DNA of 64,000 bases. Origin: Hydractinia symbiolongicarpus (Eukaryota; Cnidaria; Hydrozoa; Anthoathecata; Hydractiniidae). Under the pieces are notes generated by a model. The model was not told the origin of the DNA and ran no database searches. It saw only the letters and a list, made by a program, of their open reading frames with translations. Of this stretch, positions 50,158-62,293 are shown one piece after another (positions within the stretch are counted from its first letter, which is position 1; every line of letters starts with the position of its first letter). Location of the stretch: positions 5,157,001 to 5,221,000 of the forward strand of contig NC_079888.1 of assembly GCF_029227915.1 (NCBI RefSeq), in the 5' to 3' direction. The translations under genes and the position numbers were made by a program.

Positions 50158-52540
50158 ACATGGTAATCATTTGCCTAATCCAGCGTTTAAATAGATATAT
50201 TATTAAAATTGTAAGCTTTATAGTTTATCAAAATACAACACCATTCTTTATGTCAAGTCATTTATATTTTTCAGTAATTTAGTTTCCCTTTTTATCTCTT
50301 AGTTCATAAGTACCACTCGGGCTACCTTTTTTCAAGATATTAACTCGCGATGCGAAAATTATTTAACGCATAGATATTTAGAGCAGTCGAATAACTTTAC
50401 AGTCGGCGCAAGCAAATAACGCGATTTTTTAATGAGGATTAAATTCATATGTTGGATTATGTCGTATTTGCGGCCTTCGCTACACCTGCCGCTTAAAAGT
50501 CCGTTCAATGTGACATTGTTTCTTTCAATTGTATGAATTTTTAAATGCTGAAACACCTTTTTTAAACTTTTTTAGCCTTTATTACTTTCAGTGTGGGTAA
50601 TTTCGAATTCATGTTTATTGTAGTACCATGTTCTCATGTGCGTACACAGTTTCCAGAACAGTATTTGAAAATTTCCACCATGAAAATCATCTTAAACATT
50701 AATTTACGAAAATTTACACCACTTTGCACAATACAATACCCTCCGCAATATAATAAAATTTTCCAAGATTTTTTTTTCATTACAAGCCACAATAAAAGTC
50801 ACAAAATAACATACAATGTCAAATGACACGGGTACCCTCTTCTAAAACCATCCTTAAAATATATTCAGACAAGGTAAAAAAGTTCGATTGAGAAAGCTAA
50901 ATTCACTTCCTAAGTTCACAAGAGGCTTAAAACTTAGCATTTTAAAAGCTATTTACCTAAACTATTTATATGCGAAATCAGCACCTCTCCCGTATAAACG
51001 AAGATCAACAAAAACAATAAGGCAGCGCCTATAAAGTTTTCCTGAAAGATGAATTTTGCAAAATAAATTTGTCGTAATTTCTCAATTTTACACAAACCAT
51101 CAATTGAAATGACCATCCCATTATAGAGCATCAGGTGTGCTAAGTAAATTTTAAAACTTCAGATACTTCAGTTATCTTGCAAATTGACATTAATATATAT
51201 TGCTTTACTCATTCTTTGCGAACATATTTCGCGAATAGGTGTTGGCGCGTAAATGAATTTCGTTTGCCTAATGTCGAGGGAAGAAAGCTCCACACAAAAA
51301 CAAATTTCTTAGAAACATATTTCGGAGCAATAAATTCCAAGTGATTAACGAATAAAAATCATTTTTCTCAAATTTATTCACCCATCGGTCAATCATTAAA
51401 TTTTGCGATATAATTTATATCTCCCCAACAGGTAACAAAGGTGATTATAAGAAAAGGTGCTTTTTAGCCCTGCGGTACAACTTAAATAAATTTTCAACAC
51501 ATTAAATCCAATAACAGTGTTACGGTACCAGCAATAATATTGTCATTATTCCTTGCACTATTTCTTTGCGCACATCACCTTTTTACATCATATGGCAAAT
51601 TTATATGTTATGAACTCTATGGACTAAACGGATTGGAAAATAATTTTAACGAAAAATTGAGAAAGGTAATATAACGCATATTCGCTTTCAACTGAAAGGA
51701 GAACTATGCCAGAACTATGTCAGAAAATATATTCACCGCATTTAAGAATTTCTAATCATTCAAATATTGATGTAGCATCCCGATGCAGATATTACCTATG
51801 AAAAAAGTATTATAATAGAAAAACCCGAAATGATAAAAATCGATCAAGATAGTGAAGTTAAGAAGTAGATCAAAATCTTCCCAAGGTTTCTTTAGAACAA
51901 ATTATCATTGTTGCTTCTGTAGAGAACATCCCACCAAATTGGTCGTATTTTATGAAATATGGATTTAGCGCATGGATTTAGTTTGTTGAACATTTCTGTC
52001 AGATAAAAAAAGAATCTGTTACCGGGTTGTCTAATTTTTAATACCCTAAAACGCAAAGTACCTAAACGTTATAGACTAGGCTTATCAATGAAGCATGATA
52101 CACTTTTTATCTCAGAGGCATCGCCTAAGGTGCGAACATTTAAAATATATCTCCACTTTATTTCCCACGCACATGTTGTACGCCAGGTATTAATATAGAT
52201 AATAACTTTAATCTTGAGTTTCTTTTTTTGATCGCTTGACCATTTTCTCTTAATTGCTTAGTACTTAAAGAAATATAGGAGAAAATTGAAACAAAAATGA
52301 TTTATTTGCCAAATTTTCAGGATTATCTTTTCAATTTGATTAGCTTTTGTGACAGGGAAGGAGGGTTTTTTTAACGTACAATGAAGTCAAAGAAGTTTTC
52401 CCTCTTTTCTTTATATTTCTGACGTAATAATTCTACGCAATCCGTTGCTTGACATCAATGCTAACTGACAACTTGGAATCCTTTTATCAATTCAATCATT
52501 GAAAAATCAAAGAGATGACCGATCTTGAATAGAACACTTA
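50158..52540. repeat. 3' flank of copy C and duplicated spacer
   Basis: 50158-50980 recurs after D (55653-56515) and E (62294-63250). 51010-53545 recurs at 57680-60125 at high identity. No gene recognised apart from the relic at 52542-52827. Confidence 0.75.
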
Positions 52541-52541
52541 T

Positions 52542-52827
52542 CTATTTTATGATGTCAATTTGGTTTCTACAAAGGAGAACCACATGAGACCAAATTTGAA
52601 AAAAAATACCCCTAAGCCGGTGCAATTTACTCGGTTCAGAGTAAAAGTTAGTAATGCTACTATGACTTTCCACATCTTGCATGATAATACAACGAGAAAG
52701 TAATTGTAATAATATGCATGATTTTGGAGAATAAGTTACTATTAAAGTGATTGTTCCTTGTTCGCAATAGTTTGCAACTTCTCCAGCTGTTATGATTTGC
52801 AAGAAAACTAAACTTCATGCTTTTATA
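52542..52827 (-). pseudogene. Decayed first exon F of the secreted-protein family
   Basis: The minus strand keeps the TATA box (52821-52827), the proximal promoter and an exon-1-like start at 52719. A one-base deletion after ATTACTTT shifts the frame, giving an early stop. In the shifted frame the residues MQDVES still match MQGVES of the live copies. No second exon is found below 52660. Confidence 0.7.
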
Positions 52828-53599
52828 CTCTAACTACGGATGTGAAGTGTTTCTTGTTGTCATTCTAACGATGTCTTCTAAAATTAAGCATTACGTGGAC
52901 AATTTAAAGATGCTGCTTAGAAAACATTTGGATATGGCAATGAAAAGTAATTGTAGAAAATGCAAAGTGTATCTGTTTCATTGAGTTTTAGGTGTTGGAA
53001 GAATTTACCAATATACATAACTCAGCCATTGATTGGATAATTTGGAAGTTTGTTTAATTTTAAATTTGCATTAAAGTTTAATTTTTGTTTTGTCAAAAGG
53101 TGAAAATCCTAGATAAATTATAAGTTTTTAAAATACAAATTTCTAATATGTTAATTGTATACAAAAAAATTCAACAAATTCTTCTTTTCTTTCATTTCTG
53201 TTTGATATGGAATGCAAACTAAAAATAGAGTTTGTACCCTCTAATTTTTAACATGATATATTTGGGTTAATACTTCGAAACAATGTGAGTGTGTAATATT
53301 TTTACCCTTCACAAAAATCTAAATCTAACTTATAGTGAAAATAATGGTGGCAATATTATTACTGGAACCGTAACACTGTTATCACGTTTGGAGTTGAAAT
53401 ATTGTAAGTGTATTGAAAGTGCGATTTTAAGCAAGCATAATACATTCATACGCCGACATCTTTTTGTAAAGTAAGTACACAAGTAAATTAAAAGATAGTT
53501 TGAAGTTTTAAATTTAACGTAGCACATCTGCATTACTGAGATGAAAGCGGGATTCTAACATTTTGTTTGTTCATGTTATTTTAATTTTGAGATTATACG

Positions 53600-55130
53600 A
53601 AATATTAAATTTTGCAACAACAACCTTTTAAGGAAACTGTAAAGGGGTCAACTTATTGTCATCTTTCAAAGTAATGTCGGTAGGATGGATGCGTTGCAGA
53701 AAATTTGAAAATTATTTCTTTTAAAGGTTTAAAGATTAAATATTATTCTTTCAAGCTGAATCTATGCGCTGAATCATTTCTTCTCTAAACAATAATTTTT
53801 TAGAAAAAAATGCTAGCTTATTTCCTATGATAAAGATTTAACTTCCGAAATTATGATATAGCTAATAAAAACGCAGCGATAACGGAAATCCTAAGAAAGA
53901 ATATTAATTTAATGACAGACAGAATGTGCTCTTCCTGATATTCAGTAGAACATTATAGAAAGTCGTGGCAAGGCCATTTTGGTTTTAGCTCTTGGATCAT
54001 GAATGCTTTTAGAACAAAGATAAAGTCTTAGTTTTCGTATCATATCAAAATGTTGTTTTCTGTGAATAGTTGCAAGTAGCAGATAGCATATCATGAGCTT
54101 TTAAAAGCAAAGACAGTTAAGAAACACTTTCCAAAAACAAATCAAGCCCTAAGACAAAGCCTGCACTATTCCCCAAATTATACGTTCATTGTTACACGAA
54201 ACCTTGTTATATTGCTGTTTCTTCATTTTCTTCTATATGCAAACTGATGTTAAGATGACATGTGTTGCAGGAAATCTTGAATTGATCAACAACAAAATTA
54301 TTCTTGAATATAAAATGTAATAGCCCTTTTGCAAACTTAAAGATGGATAATCACCCAGTGTTCCCTACTCTTGACTGTTTGTAATAACCAAGCTATATTC
54401 TCATTAGGACTCTCTTCAAGAAATTTTGATGACCTAAAGGATTATAGCGACTGATGTGTCAAAAAATATAGTTAGTATTTACCAAGGGCCACTTCAATGT
54501 TGTTTAAATTAACTTTTTGTTTTTATCAAAAACACTGAATGAGTGCGCAAATGCCAAGCAAATTTTTAAACACTTTTTTCTAATTTTTTTATGCTGCATT
54601 ATCAGAGCATAGAAAATCTTGCGTTAGGCAATAAAGGAGAGATGAATTTTTCTTAGTGAAAAAGCTATCAATGAAATATTATGAGGTAATTCAGTTAAAC
54701 AAAATGTCTAGCTTCAGTGGTGGTGAAAGAACAAGTTAAGAAAAAAATTACTTTTCTTTCTTTAACTGGACATGTGCATTTTAAATTAAAATACTCATTA
54801 GAAGTTCCACACTGAAAACAAAAATGTTCGTTTTTATCTTAACAAATAAAATGCCAAATAAAAAGGAGACACCCAGCGTTGATACAGGAACAAAAAACCT
54901 CAAGCACGTCTGATTTAGGTAAAAGTGGAAGGTCAAGCAATTGCAAATGATAGATCTTTTCCACGCATCAAACACAACCGAGCGGATACATTTTACGTGT
55001 TTTGCAATTACTTTTCCTTGCCATGGACAAATATTTAAAAAACGGCACATTTTTGATTGTTCCGTCACCCTTAATTTTTGCAGACATCATTTAAATAACA
55101 ACAAGAAACACTTCGCATCCGCAGTTAGAG
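53600..55130. repeat. Duplicated 5' flank of copy D
   Basis: Matches 60200-61770 (before E) and, with gaps, 48150-49640 (before C). Contains GTCGGTAGGATGGATGCGTT (53675) and CACTGAATGAGTGCGCAAAT (54532) landmarks. Confidence 0.75.
54781..55068 (-). other. Divergent ORF upstream of copy D (95 codons), probably not a gene
   Basis: Equivalent of 49280-49573, about three quarters identical in protein (WQGKVIAKHVKCIRSVVFDA). See that entry for why a coding role is doubted. Confidence 0.3.
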
Positions 55131-55137
55131 TATAAAA
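55131..55137 (+). promoter_or_regulatory. TATA box of copy D
   Basis: TATAAAA, 106 bp before the ATG. Confidence 0.8.
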
Positions 55138-55236
55138 ACAACACATTTTAGATTCTTATCAAAACACAACAGGGAGAGCAGTATCAAAATATCACAAGTA
55201 AAGAAAAATAACTTTGATAGCGCAGTATCCTTCACA

Positions 55237-55652
55237 ATGGTGCACATTATTACAATTACTTTTCTCGTTGTTTTATCAATGCAAGGTGTTGAAAGTTTGG
55301 CAAGCGGGTTGTTTCTTAAACCCAAGGAGCCACAAAAGTCGGGGGTAAGTAAAGAACAGAAAACGTTTAGATAAAATACAGTTCGTAACGTACATCTTTA
55401 AAATATAATAATAAACCTTTACCTGTAATTTTATTATCTCTTGTTTAGCGTGAGATAGTCATTGAATTGTGCGAATCAACTCCTGCTTTCTGTAACAAGT
55501 TATTGGGTAAAGAAATGTTTAAGGAAGAAGAGGAAGAAAAGGACGAATTTCAAAAAGTTTTTGGTAGTTTGGAAGTGAGAGAGTTGGATGACTTTGGTTC
55601 TGCGTATGCACGAAAACTGCGAGAACAACATCTTTCTGTTTTTCATGGCTAA
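55237..55652 (+). CDS. Small secreted C-x6-C protein, copy D, 103 aa
   Basis: Exons 55237-55344 and 55449-55652, phase 0, intron 104 bp. Differs from copy C in the secreted core only: CESTPAFC instead of CKSNPAFC (K to E, N to T), which reverses a charge inside the cysteine loop. The rest of the second exon is identical in protein. Exon 1 is identical in DNA to copy B. Downstream flank is duplicated after E. Function unknown. Confidence 0.88.
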
Positions 55653-56515
55653 ACATGGTAATCGCCTAATCTAGTGTTTAAATTATAATATTAAAATTGT
55701 AAGCTTTATAGTTTATAAAAATACAACACCATTGTTTATGTCAAGTCATTTATAATTTTCAGTAATTTAGTTTCCCTTTATATCCCTTAGTTCATAAGCG
55801 CCACTCGGGCTACCTTAATTCAAGATATTAACTCGCGATGCGAAAACTATTTAACGCATAGGTATTTAGAGATGTCGAATAACTTCACAGTCGGCGCAAG
55901 CAGAATTTCAATTATACGAAAATAACGAGAATTTTTAATGAGGATTAAGTTCTTATGCTGGATTATGTCGTGTTTGCGGCCTTCGTTATACCTGCCGCTT
56001 GAAGTCCGTTCAATGTGACATTGTTTTTTTCAATTGTATGAATTTTTAAATGCTGAAACACCTTTTTTTAAACTTTTTTAGCCTTTAGTACTTTCAGTGT
56101 GGGTAATTTCGAATTCATGTTTACTGTAGTACCATGTATCATGATCATACACAGTTTCCAGAACAGCATTTGAAAATGTACACCATGAAAATCATCCTAA
56201 ACATTAACGTGCTGACGACATTACAAATTTTAGTAGTCAGTACTTTTTAAAATTTACAAAAGTTTACACCACTTTGCAAAATACAATACCCTCCGCAATA
56301 TAATAAAATTTTCCAAGATTTTTTTTTTTTCATTACAAGCCACAATAAAAGTCACAAAATAACATACAATGTCAAAGGACACGGGTACCCTTTTCTAAAA
56401 CCATCTTTAAAATATATTTAGAAAAGGTAGCAAAGTTCGATTTAGGAAGCTAAGTTCACTTCCCAAGTTCACAACAGGCTTAAAACTTAGCATTTCAAAA
56501 GCTATTACCTAAACT

Positions 56516-57680
56516 ATTTATATGCCAAGTCAACACTTCTTCTGCATAAACGATGCTCAAAATCCTCGACTTCATGATCGGGCACATATAGTGTCAATTT
56601 TATTTGCATTTGCACTTGGGGGAAGGAGTGTTCCTAAACTTTAAAGGACTTTTTCAAGACCTATGAAGACTGCCACTTGTCTTTTCGTATTTGAAATGTT
56701 TTTAATAGGCATCCTGTCACTTAAATAAATAAACAAAGTCATTTTACCTTGGAGAATCCCACACATTCAAGTATCAAAATCTACAAATACATAAAAAATT
56801 TTTTATTCACTTGAAACGTGAAGTGAAGTTTCTCAATAAATTATTTTATCATCAACAAGCGTGTATGTATTGTCGTTCATATGATTGCAAAATGCTGCTT
56901 GTGTGTTGTTGACTCATTAAATCTCCATCAACAAATTTCAAGAACTTTATTTATAAGTCAGTGATTTCCCTTAAAGACATATAAAACATCTATTACACAT
57001 ATTGAGAGTACTGTCTATATTTCCTAAAATGCGAAATATAGGGATATAGAAGCATTTACTTTCTGAAAGAGAGATAAATAAGCTGTTGCTGCCGTCAGCA
57101 TGGTCAGCTTCTACGAATCTGGGTAATTCATGGACCACGAATTGGGTTATGTTGGTGTCCTGACCTGCGCGTGTGCAAAGTAGCGACTTTTCAGCCTTCC
57201 GTCTTCACAGTACTGAATGTTTGATACTGTTGTCAGTATTTTGAAAAAAAAATTTCTTTTTTTATTGAGTAACAGAAATGATCGCAAGAAATACACAATA
57301 GAAACGGAATTCTCCTGCCATAAAGAAAATACTCACTTGATTCAATGATTGTAGGAAGAAGATAACTCATGTTGAATGAATATGCAGAGGAGCATGTCTG
57401 TCATTAAAGTATTACTTTTCCTCAAAATTTCCGTTATTGTTATAATTTTATTAGCGATATCACAAATTCAGAAGGTAGGTCTTTACCATCGGAAATAAGT
57501 TATTTCCTTCTTAAATATTATAACATGGAAAAGCAATGATTAAGCGCATCGCTAATGGAAGAAACATGTTTAATCTTTAAACTATTGAAAAAATGAAGAA
57601 ATATCTTTCCTTTAGCTGTTTAAACGAAAACTAATTTGCAACGCATCCATCCTACCGACATTACTTTGAAACAATAACAA
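56516..57680. repeat. Extra 1.1-kb segment in the D unit
   Basis: Between the D 3' flank and the shared spacer lies sequence absent from the C unit, where the two join at about 50990. Its first 550 bp recur after copy E (63255-63600), so C has lost it rather than D gained it. No gene seen. Confidence 0.65.
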
Positions 57681-60600
57681 TAAGGCAGCGCCTTCAAAGT
57701 TTTCCTGAAAGATGAATTTTGCAAAATAAATTTCTTCAATTTTACACAAACCATAAATTGAAATGACCATTCCATCATAGAGCATCAGGTGTGCTAAGTA
57801 AATTTTAAAACTTCAGATACTTCAGTTATCATGCAAATTGACATTAATATATATTGCTTTACTCATTCTTTGTGAACATATTTCACGAATAGGTGTTGGC
57901 GCGTAAATGAATTTTGTTTGCTTAATGTCGAGGGAAGAAAGCTGCACAAAAAAACAAATTTCTTAGAAACATATTTCGGAGCAATAAATTCCAAGTGATT
58001 AAAGAATAAAAATAATTTTTCTTAAATTTACTCACGTATCGGTCAGTCATCAATTTTGCGATAAAATTTATATCTCCCCAACAGGTAACAAAGGTGATTA
58101 TAAGAGAAGGTGCTTTTTAGCCCTGCAGTACAACTTAAATAAATTTTCAACACATTAAATCCAATAACAGTGTTACGGTACCAGCAATAATATTGTCATT
58201 ATTCCTTGCACTATTTCTTTGCGCACATCATTCGGCAAATTTATATGTTATGAACTCTATGCACTGAACGGATTGGAAAGTAATTTTACCGAAAAATTGA
58301 GAAAGGTAGTAATATAATGCATATTAGCATTCAACTGAAAGGAGAACTATGCCACAACTATGTTAGAAAATATATTCACCGTATTTAAGAATTTCTAATC
58401 ATTCAAATATTGATGTGGCATCCCGATGCAGATATTACCTATGAAAAAAGTATTATAATAGAAAAACCCGAAATGATAAGAGTCGATCAACATAGTGAAG
58501 TTAAGAAGTAGATCAAAATCTTCCCAAGGTTTCTTTAAAACAAATTATCTTTGTTGCTTCTGTAGAGAACATCCCACCAAATTGGTCGTATTTTATGAAA
58601 TATGGATTTAGCGCATGGATTTAGTTTGTTGAACATTTCTGTCAGATAAAAAAAGAATCTGTTACCGGGTTGTCTAATTTTTAATACCCTAAAACGCAAA
58701 GTACCCAAACGTTATAGAATAGGTTTATCAATGATGGGTGATACACTTCTACCTTAGAGGCATCGCCTAAAGTTCGAACATTTGAAATATATTTCCATTT
58801 TTTTCCCATACACACGTTGTACGCCAGGTATTAATATAGGTAATAAATTAAATCTTGAGATTCTTTTTTTGATCGCTTGACCATTTTCTCTTAATTGCTT
58901 AGCACTTAAAGAAATATAGGAGAAAATTAAAACAAAAATAATTTATTTGCCAAATTTTCAGGATTATCTTTTCAATTTGATTAGTTTTTGTGACAGGGAA
59001 GGTGGGTTTTTTTAATGTACAATGAAGTCGAAGAAGTTTTCCCTCTTTTCTGACCTAATTTCTGACCTAATAATTCTATGCAATCTGTTGCCTCACATCA
59101 ATGCCTAATGACTTTGACGCTAACTGACAACTTGGAATCCTTTTATCAATTCAATCATTGAAAAATCAAAGTGATTACCAATCTTGAATAGAACACTTAT
59201 CAATTTTATGATGTCAATTTGGTTTCTACAAAGGAAAACCACATGAGAGCAAATTTGAAGAAAATACCCCTAAGCCGGTGCAATTTACTCTGCTCAGAGT
59301 AAAAGTTAGTAATGTTACTATGATTTTCCACATCTTGCATGATAATACAACGAGAAAGTAATTGTAATAATGTGCATGATTTTGGAGAATAATGTACTAT
59401 TAAAGTGATTGTTCTTTGTTTGCAACAGTTTGCAACTTCTCCAGCTGTTATGATTTGCAAGAAAACTAAACTTCATGCTTTTATACTCTAACTACGGATG
59501 TGAAGTGTTTCTTGTTGTCATTCCAACGATGTCTACTAAAATTAAGCATGACGTGGAAAATTTAAAGATGCTGCTTAGAAAACATTTGGATATGGCAAGG
59601 AAAAGTAATTGTAGAAAATGCAAAGTGTATCTGTTTCATTGTGTTTTAAGTGTTGGAAGAATTTACCAATATACATAACTCAGCCATTGATTGGATAATT
59701 TGGAAGTTTGTTCAATTTTAAATTTGCATTACAGTTTAATTCTTGTTTTGTCAAAAGGTGAAAGACCTAGATAAATTTCAAGGTTTTAAAATATAAATTT
59801 GTGACAGGATGTTAATTGTATAAAAAAAAGAAAATTCATTTTTTTAATTTCTGTTTGATATGGAATGCAAACTAAAAATAGAATTTGTACCCTCTAATTT
59901 TTAAAATGGTATATTTGGGTTAATAATTCGAAACAGAGCGAATTTAAAATAATTTAACCCTTCACAAAAATCTAAAACTAATTTATAGTGCAAGGAATGG
60001 TGACAATATTCTTGCTGGTACTGCAACAGTGTTTTCACATTTGGAGTTGAAATATTGTAAGTGTATTGAAAGTGCGATTTTAAGCAAACATAATACATTC
60101 ATATGCCGACATCTTTTTGTGAAGTAAGCGTGATTCTAACGTTTTGTTTGTTCATGTTATTTTAATTTGGAGATTTTACGAAGTATTAAATTTTGCAACA
60201 TCAACCTTTTAGAGAAACTGTAAAGGGGTCACCTTATTGTCATTTTTCAAAGTAATGTCGGTAGGATGGATACGTTGCAGAAAATTTTAAAATTATTTCT
60301 TTTAAAGGTTTAAAGGTTAAATATTATCCCTTCAGGCTTAATCTATGCGCTGAATCATTTCTTTTCTAAACAATAATCTTTTAGAAAGAATTGCTAGCTC
60401 ATTTCCTAAGACAAAGAAAGATGCCTTCCCAAATTATGATATAGCTAAAAAAATGCAGCGATAACGTAAATCCTAAGAAAGAATATTACTTTAATGGCGG
60501 ACAGAATGTGCTCTTCCTGATATTCAGTAGAACATTGTAGAAGGTCGTGGAAAGGGCATTTCGTTTTTCGCTCTTGGAACATGAATATTTTTAGAACAAA

Positions 60601-61770
60601 GATAAAAGTATTAGTTTTCGTATGAAATCAAAATGTTGTTTTCTGTGAATAGTTGCAAGTAGCAGGTAGCATATCATGAGCTTTTAAAAAAACAAAAACA
60701 AATCAAGCCTTAAGATGAAGCCTGAACTATTCCCCAAATTATACGTTCATTGTTACATGAAACGTTGTTACATTGCTGTTTCTTCATTTTGTTCTATATG
60801 CAAATTGATGTTAAGATGATATGTGTTTTAGGAAATCTTGAATTCCACTATTGTAAATCCAGGCGTTCATTGATCAACAACAATCAATTCAAAAAAAAAA
60901 TAGAAGGATGACAGTTTTGTTTTCAAAATTATTCTTTAATATAAAATGTAATAGCCCTTTTGCAAACTTAAAGATGGATAATCACCCAGTTTTCCCTATT
61001 CTTGAATGTTTGTGATAACTAAGCCATATTCTCATTGGGACTCTTTTTAAGAGATTTTCATGACCTAAAGAATTATAGCGACTGATGTGTCAGAGATGTA
61101 GTTAGTATTTACCAAGAACCACTTCAATGTTGTTTAAATTAACTTTATGTTTTTATCAAAGACACTGAATGAATGCGCAAATGCCAAGCAACTTTTTAAA
61201 CTCCTTCTTCTAATTTTTCCATGCTGCCTTATCAGATGAGCATAGAAAGTCTTGCGTTAGGCAATAAAGGAAAGCTGAATTTTCCTTAGTGAAAAAGCTA
61301 TCAATGAAATATTATGAGGTAATTCAGTTAAACAAAATGTCTAGCTTCAGTGGTGGTGAAAGAACAAGTTAAGAAAAAAAATTACTTTTCTTTCTTTAAT
61401 TGGACAAGTGCATTTTAAATTAAAATACTCATTAGAAGTTCCACATTGAATACAAAAATGATCGTTTTCATCTTAGCAAATACAATGCCAAATAAAAAGG
61501 CGACACCCAGCGTTGCAATTGATACAGGAACAAAAAACTTCAACTACGTCTGATTAAGATAAAAGCCATAAGGTCAAGCAATTGTAAATGACAGAACTTT
61601 CCCACGCATCAAACACAATCGAGCGGATACATTTTGCGTCTTTTACAATTACTTTTCCTTGCCATAGACAAATATTTAAAAAACGGCACATTTTTGATTG
61701 TTCCGTCACCCTTAATTTTTGCAGACATCATTTAAATGACAACAAGAAACACTTCACATCCGCAGATAGA
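57680..61770. repeat. Duplicated spacer and 5' flank of copy E
   Basis: 57680-60125 matches 51010-53545; 60200-61770 matches 53600-55130. Together with D this forms a tandem unit of about 6.65 kb (D to E start codons 6641 bp apart; F to G about 6664 bp). Confidence 0.75.
59206..59485 (-). pseudogene. Decayed first exon G of the secreted-protein family
   Basis: Duplicate of F with the TATA box (59479-59485), the same one-base deletion in the first exon and MQDVEN in place of MQGVES. It carries the lesion already present in F, so the lesion predates the segmental duplication. No second exon. Confidence 0.7.
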
Positions 61771-61771
61771 G

Positions 61772-61778
61772 TATAAAA
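61772..61778 (+). promoter_or_regulatory. TATA box of copy E
   Basis: TATAAAA, 106 bp before the ATG. Confidence 0.8.
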
Positions 61779-61877
61779 ACGAGACATTTTAGATTCTTAT
61801 CAAAACAGAACAGGTAGGGCAGTATCAAAATATCACAAGTAAAGAAAAATAACTTTGATAGCGCAGTATTCTTCACA

Positions 61878-62293
61878 ATGGTGCACATTATTACAATTAC
61901 TTTTCTCGTTGTTTTATCAATGCAAGGTGTTGAAAGTTTGGCAAGCGGGTTGTTTCTTAAACCCAAAGAGCCACAAAAGTCGGGGGTAAGTAAATAACAG
62001 AAAACGTTTAGATAAAATACAGTTCGTAACGTACATCTTTAAAATATAATAATAACACTTTACCTGTAATTTTATTATCTCTTGTTTAGCGTGAGATAGT
62101 CATTGAATTGTGCAAATCAAATCCTGCTTTCTGTAACAAGTTATTGGGTAAAGAAATGTTTAAGAAAGAACAGGAAGAAAAGGACGAACTTCAAAAAGTT
62201 TTTGGTAGTTTGGAAGTGAGAGAGTTGGATGACTTTGGTTCTGCGTATGCACGAAAACTGCGAGAACAACATCTTTCTGTTTTTCATGGCTAA
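61878..62293 (+). CDS. Small secreted C-x6-C protein, copy E, 103 aa
   Basis: Exons 61878-61985 and 62090-62293, phase 0, intron 104 bp. Signal peptide and linker identical in protein to B-D (one silent change, AAA for AAG). The second exon has three replacements relative to C, all in the acidic spacer: MFKKEQEEKDELQKVF versus MFKEEEEEKDEFQKVF. Cysteine loop CKSNPAFC as in B and C. Last complete copy in the window; the duplicated flank continues to about 63600. Confidence 0.88.

Larger units (their letters stand above)
44680..50560. repeat. Large imperfect palindrome carrying copies B and C
   Basis: 44680-46000 and 46400-48100 recur inverted at 48150-50560: 3' flank, gene, TATA, upstream block and distal flank appear in mirror order. 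Examples of paired positions: 45448/49742 (start codons), 46790/49090, 47640/48620. The left arm is lengthened by the SINE at 46012-46332. Confidence 0.8.

Noticed and set aside
59475-59678. Plus-strand 67-codon ORF over the relic G promoter
   Set aside because: The F equivalent is broken by a stop and the frame overlaps the conserved TATA block; likely fortuitous.
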